Below are positions 60,968 through 64,000 of a DNA stretch of 64,000 bases, piece after piece. The notes below the pieces were generated by a model that saw only the letters and a program-made list of their open reading frames with translations, did not search any database and was not told the origin of the DNA. The stretch lies in NCBI RefSeq assembly GCF_030252185.1, contig NZ_CP126970.1, positions 2,480,001-2,544,000 of the forward strand, read 5' to 3'. This DNA is from Corynebacterium suedekumii (lineage in GTDB: Bacteria > Actinomycetota > Actinomycetes > Mycobacteriales > Mycobacteriaceae). The number at the start of each line of letters is the position of its first letter. Positions within the stretch are counted from its first letter, which is position 1. The position numbers and the translations under genes were made by a program.

Positions 60968-63900
60968 CTACTGGGCGGGGCTCATGCGTTGGCTGATGAC
61001 GCGGGTGACGCCGTCGCCACGCATGGTCACGCCGTAGAGGACGTTGGCCACGTCCATCGTGGGTTTCTGGTGGGTGATGACGATGAGCTGCGAGTCCTGC
61101 CGCAGTTCCTCGAAGAGGTTGATCAGGCGACGCAGGTTGACGTCGTCGAGGGCGGCCTCGACCTCGTCCATGACGTAGAAGGGGCTGGGGCGGGCGCGGA
61201 AGATGGCGACGAGCATGGCCAGGGCGGTGAGTGATTTCTCGCCGCCGGACAGCAGGGACAGTCGCTTGACCTTCTTGCCCGGGGGCCGGGCCTCGACCTC
61301 GATGCCGGTGGTGAGAAGATCGTCGGGGTCGGTGAGGATGAGTCTGCCCTCGCCGCCGGGGAACAGGGTGGTGAACACCTTGGGGAACTCGGCCTCGACG
61401 TCGTGCCAGGCGTCGGTGAACAGCTGGAGGATCTGGGCGTCGACGTCCTCGATCACGCCGGAGAGGTCCTCGCGGGCCTGGATGACGTCGTCGAGCTGGG
61501 TGGAGAGGAATTCGTAGCGTTCCTCGAGTGCCTTGAACTCCTCGAGGGCGAGCGGGTTGACCTTGCCCAGGGCGGTGAGGTCCTTCTCCGCCTGTCTGAG
61601 GCGTTTCTCCTCCTCGGGGCGGTTGAAGTCCTCGCCGGGGGTGTAGTCGGCCATGAGGTCGGCGATGGGCAGGCCGAGCTGTTCGACGATCTTGGCCTCG
61701 GCTTCGTCGATGCGCACCTGTGCCTGCGAGCGGGCGATCTCGCCGGCGTGGGCGTTGTCGGTGAGCCGGTTGAGCTGGGTGCGGGCGGCGTTGACGCGGT
61801 CCTTGGCCCGTCCCAGCAGGGCGGAGACCTCGGTGCGCTGCCGGACGAGGTCGTCGCGGTCGGTGGCGGCGCGGGCGGTGGCGTCCGCCACGCGAGCGGC
61901 GAGGTCGCGGGCATGTTTTTCCACCGTCACCGCGAGTTCGGCTGCTTCTCGACGCCGCGCCATCACCTCGTCGTGCCGCGCCTTCGCCTGACGTTCGTGC
62001 GCCGCCTGGCGGCGCAGCCCCTCACCGCGCCCCGCGGCCTGATTCGCCCGTTCCTCGGCGGTGCGCAGCGAGAGGTTGGCCTCCATCTCCATCGCCTTGA
62101 CCTGGGTCAGCGCGGTGGCGGCCTCATCGCGGGCGACGGTCGACGGTTCCTCGGGAGCGTCGGTGTCCTCCACGCGGGCGAGGCGGTCGCGGGCCTCGGC
62201 GAGCTGGTCGCGCAGGCCGGCGAGGCGGGCGTCTGCGCCCGTGGCGCGTTCGGCGGCGCGCTGGTGCTCGGCCTTGTTCGCCTCGTACTGCCTGGTCAGG
62301 CGCGCGGCGTCGCGTTGCCAGGCGGTGATGGCCTGGTCGTGTTCGCGGAGTGCGGCCTTGCGGGCGGCGGCGTCGACACGCGCCTCGTCGGCGGCGATGC
62401 GGGCGCCCTCGAGGGTGCCGGAGAGCTCGTCGAGGTCGGCGCGGGCGTCGACAAGCTCCTCCTCCGCCTCGGCGATCTGGGCACTGACCTCGACCGGGGA
62501 CGCAGCGCCGGTGCCCACGGCGACCCAGCCCTGCCCGCACAGGACTCCGTCGAGGGTGACCACCCGCAGGCGGGGGTCCTCGGCGACGACGGTGCGGGCG
62601 GTGTCCACGGTGGCGGTCACCGCGACGTCGGCGAGCAGGCGGGTCAGTGCCACGGAGACGCGCGGGTCGACGGTGACGTGGTCGAGCAGCCAGGTCACCC
62701 CGTCGGGCAGGGTCGCGTCGAGACGCCAGGGGGCGGTCGAATCGGTGGTGTCGACGAGGACGGTGCGGGTGGCGCCGCGCAGCTCGTCGATGAGCGCCGG
62801 TGAGAGCTGGCCGGCGAGTGCCTCCGCGTGGGCGCCGAGGGCGGCGGCCAGCGCGGTGGCGTGCTCCCGGTCGGTGGTGACCAGGTCGGCGAGCGGGTCC
62901 CACTCCCCCAGCTGCTCTCCCGCGCTGGTGGTCGGGGCGTTCTGACGCAGCGTGTCGATGCGTGCCTGCAGCGAGTACACCGCCCGCTCCCGCTCGCGCT
63001 GGGCATCACGCAGATGGTCGAGGCGTTTGTCGGCGGCACCGGCCTCACTGGCGGCCCGGACGTGGGCCTCCTCCCGGGGGCCACGCTCGGCGGTCAGGGC
63101 GGCGATCTTCTCGGTGACCTCGCGGGACTCGGCCTCCGCGGCCTTCGTCCGGGCCAGGGTCTCGGCGAGGGTCTCCGACTGCCGGTCGATCTCCGCCTCG
63201 GCCGCGGCGACCTGCCCTGCCAGGGACTCCTCGGCGGCGATGAGCCGGACGGTGCCCTCCCGGCGGTCGGCGATGGCGCGGACCTGGGCGAGATGCTCGG
63301 CCTCCGCCTCCCGGCGCGCCTCCTCCCGGTCGGCGACCTCCTCCCGGATGGACTCGAGGCGCTCGCGGGCGATCTCGACAGCCTCGGTGAGCTCGGCGAA
63401 CTCCGTCTCCGCCTGTTCAGCGCGGCGCTCCAGCTGCTCGGGATCAGGCCCGGTGTAGGCGACCTGTGCCCCGGCATTGCTGGCACGTTCAGCCGCGATG
63501 CGCGAGGTCGCCGACACCCGCTCGGTCAGCGTGGACAGGGAGAACCACAACTGCTGGGCGGCCTCAGCGCGCGGGGTGAGGTCCTCGAGCCGACCCTCCA
63601 GATCCAGCTGAACCTCGCTGGCCTCCTCGAGCTGTTCGGTGACCTCCTCCACCTGTTCGGCCAGGAGGCGGGCGCGACGGTCGGTGTCCTCGAACTCGCG
63701 GCGCAGACGGTGGACGCGGTCGCCGGCGAGGCGGAGGCGGGCGTCACGAAGCGTGGCCTGGACCGTCGCCGCACGCTGTGCCGCCTCAGCCTGCCGGGCC
63801 AGCGGTTTGAGCTGGCGGCGCAGCTCATCTGTCAGGTCGGTGAGGCGGTCGAGGTTGGCCTGCATGCCCAGCAGCTTGCGCTGCGCCTTCTCCTTGCGAC

Positions 63901-64000
63901 GCCGGTGCTTGAGCACACCCGCCGCCTCCTCGATGTAGGCGCGACGCTCCTCCGGCCGCGACTCGAGGATCTGCGCCAGCCGGCCCTGACCGACGATGAC
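60968..64000 (-). CDS. smc: Chromosome segregation protein SMC, 5' part outside window
   Basis: 1010 residues are visible and the frame stays open at 64000, so about 150-200 N-terminal residues, including Walker A, are missing. Near the right edge the typical V-G-Q-G-R-L-A-Q-I and A-Y-I-E-E-A-A-G-V precede long coiled coils, a central hinge, and the C-terminal head with L-S-G-G-E-K-S-L-T-A-L-A and the D-E-V-E-A-A-L-D-D Walker B/D-loop. An internal ATG at 63916 is not the real start. It condenses and segregates the chromosome with ScpA/ScpB; it precedes ftsY. Confidence 0.96.
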   Translation of the reverse strand, partial: VIVGQGRLAQILESRPEERRAYIEEAAGVLKHRRRKEKAQRKLLGMQANLDRLTDLTDELRRQLKPLARQAEAAQRAATVQATLRDARLRLAGDRVHRLRREFEDTDRRARLLAEQVEEVTEQLEEASEVQLDLEGRLEDLTPRAEAAQQLWFSLSTLTERVSATSRIAAERASNAGAQVAYTGPDPEQLERRAEQAETEFAELTEAVEIARERLESIREEVADREEARREAEAEHLAQVRAIADRREGTVRLIAAEESLAGQVAAAEAEIDRQSETLAETLARTKAAEAESREVTEKIAALTAERGPREEAHVRAASEAGAADKRLDHLRDAQRERERAVYSLQARIDTLRQNAPTTSAGEQLGEWDPLADLVTTDREHATALAAALGAHAEALAGQLSPALIDELRGATRTVLVDTTDSTAPWRLDATLPDGVTWLLDHVTVDPRVSVALTRLLADVAVTATVDTARTVVAEDPRLRVVTLDGVLCGQGWVAVGTGAASPVEVSAQIAEAEEELVDARADLDELSGTLEGARIAADEARVDAAARKAALREHDQAITAWQRDAARLTRQYEANKAEHQRAAERATGADARLAGLRDQLAEARDRLARVEDTDAPEEPSTVARDEAATALTQVKAMEMEANLSLRTAEERANQAAGRGEGLRRQAAHERQAKARHDEVMARRREAAELAVTVEKHARDLAARVADATARAATDRDDLVRQRTEVSALLGRAKDRVNAARTQLNRLTDNAHAGEIARSQAQVRIDEAEAKIVEQLGLPIADLMADYTPGEDFNRPEEEKRLRQAEKDLTALGKVNPLALEEFKALEERYEFLSTQLDDVIQAREDLSGVIEDVDAQILQLFTDAWHDVEAEFPKVFTTLFPGGEGRLILTDPDDLLTTGIEVEARPPGKKVKRLSLLSGGEKSLTALAMLVAIFRARPSPFYVMDEVEAALDDVNLRRLINLFEELRQDSQLIVITHQKPTMDVANVLYGVTMRGDGVTRVISQRMSPAQ

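Noticed and set aside
63639..63938. Arg/Ser-rich plus-strand frames over smc
   Set aside because: Shadows of the smc coiled-coil coding strand; no ribosome site or recognisable domain.

Overview
This window is chromosomal DNA from a high-GC Corynebacterium (GC roughly two thirds by eye). The evidence is mycothione reductase, malate:quinone oxidoreductase, an AftA-like arabinosyltransferase, an AmtR-type nitrogen box, a GlxR-type cAMP-receptor box, and a gene order that follows the C. glutamicum block mqo - hydrolase - mtr - small secreted proteins - map - pbp - ispG - rip - dxr ... rpsP - ffh - glnD - glnK - amtB - ftsY - smc. The species cannot be named from this sequence alone.

Layout. 1-3.1 kb: the 3' part of an FNR-type regulator, then an HMA metal chaperone and a P1B-type ATPase. 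The last two each have their own promoter, and the two promoters are near-copies with an FNR-like palindrome centred 29.5 bp upstream of the -10. 3.1-9.6 kb: a broken PhnB-like gene, mqo, an alpha/beta hydrolase, mtr, and two paralogous small secreted proteins behind a long structured leader and a perfect GlxR box. 9.7-16.1 kb: a minus-strand operon dxr-rip-ispG-pbp-map (isoprenoid precursors, membrane proteolysis, wall synthesis). 16.3-26.6 kb: DUF2631 protein, ABC-2 exporter pair, rlmN, LapA-like protein, cdsA, frr, pyrH, ASCH protein, tsf, rpsB. 26.6-36.3 kb: degenerate LytM protein, xerC, a 50-aa membrane protein, dprA-comM-yraN, an AlkC-like gene, DUF2469-rnhB-lepB, an ABC exporter, rplS. 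36.5-43.7 kb: tex, several poorly known genes, trmD-rimM, a cupin. 43.9-50.2 kb: a nucleoside catabolism cassette (sugar-phosphate mutase, deoC, deoA, divergent cdd-nupC, SorC/DeoR-type regulator) lying between rimM and rpsP. 50.3-64 kb: rpsP, an interrupted aftA-like gene, ffh, AmtR-controlled amtB-glnK-glnD, ftsY, and smc running off the right edge.

Two features stand out beyond ordinary core genes. First, the regulator/chaperone/ATPase module carries the DNA-contact residues of FNR, duplicated class-II-type promoters, and an ATPase with CPG instead of CPC in its metal-binding helix. Second, intergenic spaces hold at least five families of palindromic repeats, mostly at gene ends.

Caution on quality: six genes (phnB-like, dxr, dprA, alkC-like, tex and a 56-aa gene) each need exactly one base added or removed to restore one full-length frame, and the aftA-like gene has one in-frame amber codon. 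Since dxr should be essential, at least some of these are probably sequence errors. They are marked as pseudogenes here only because the frame as given is broken.
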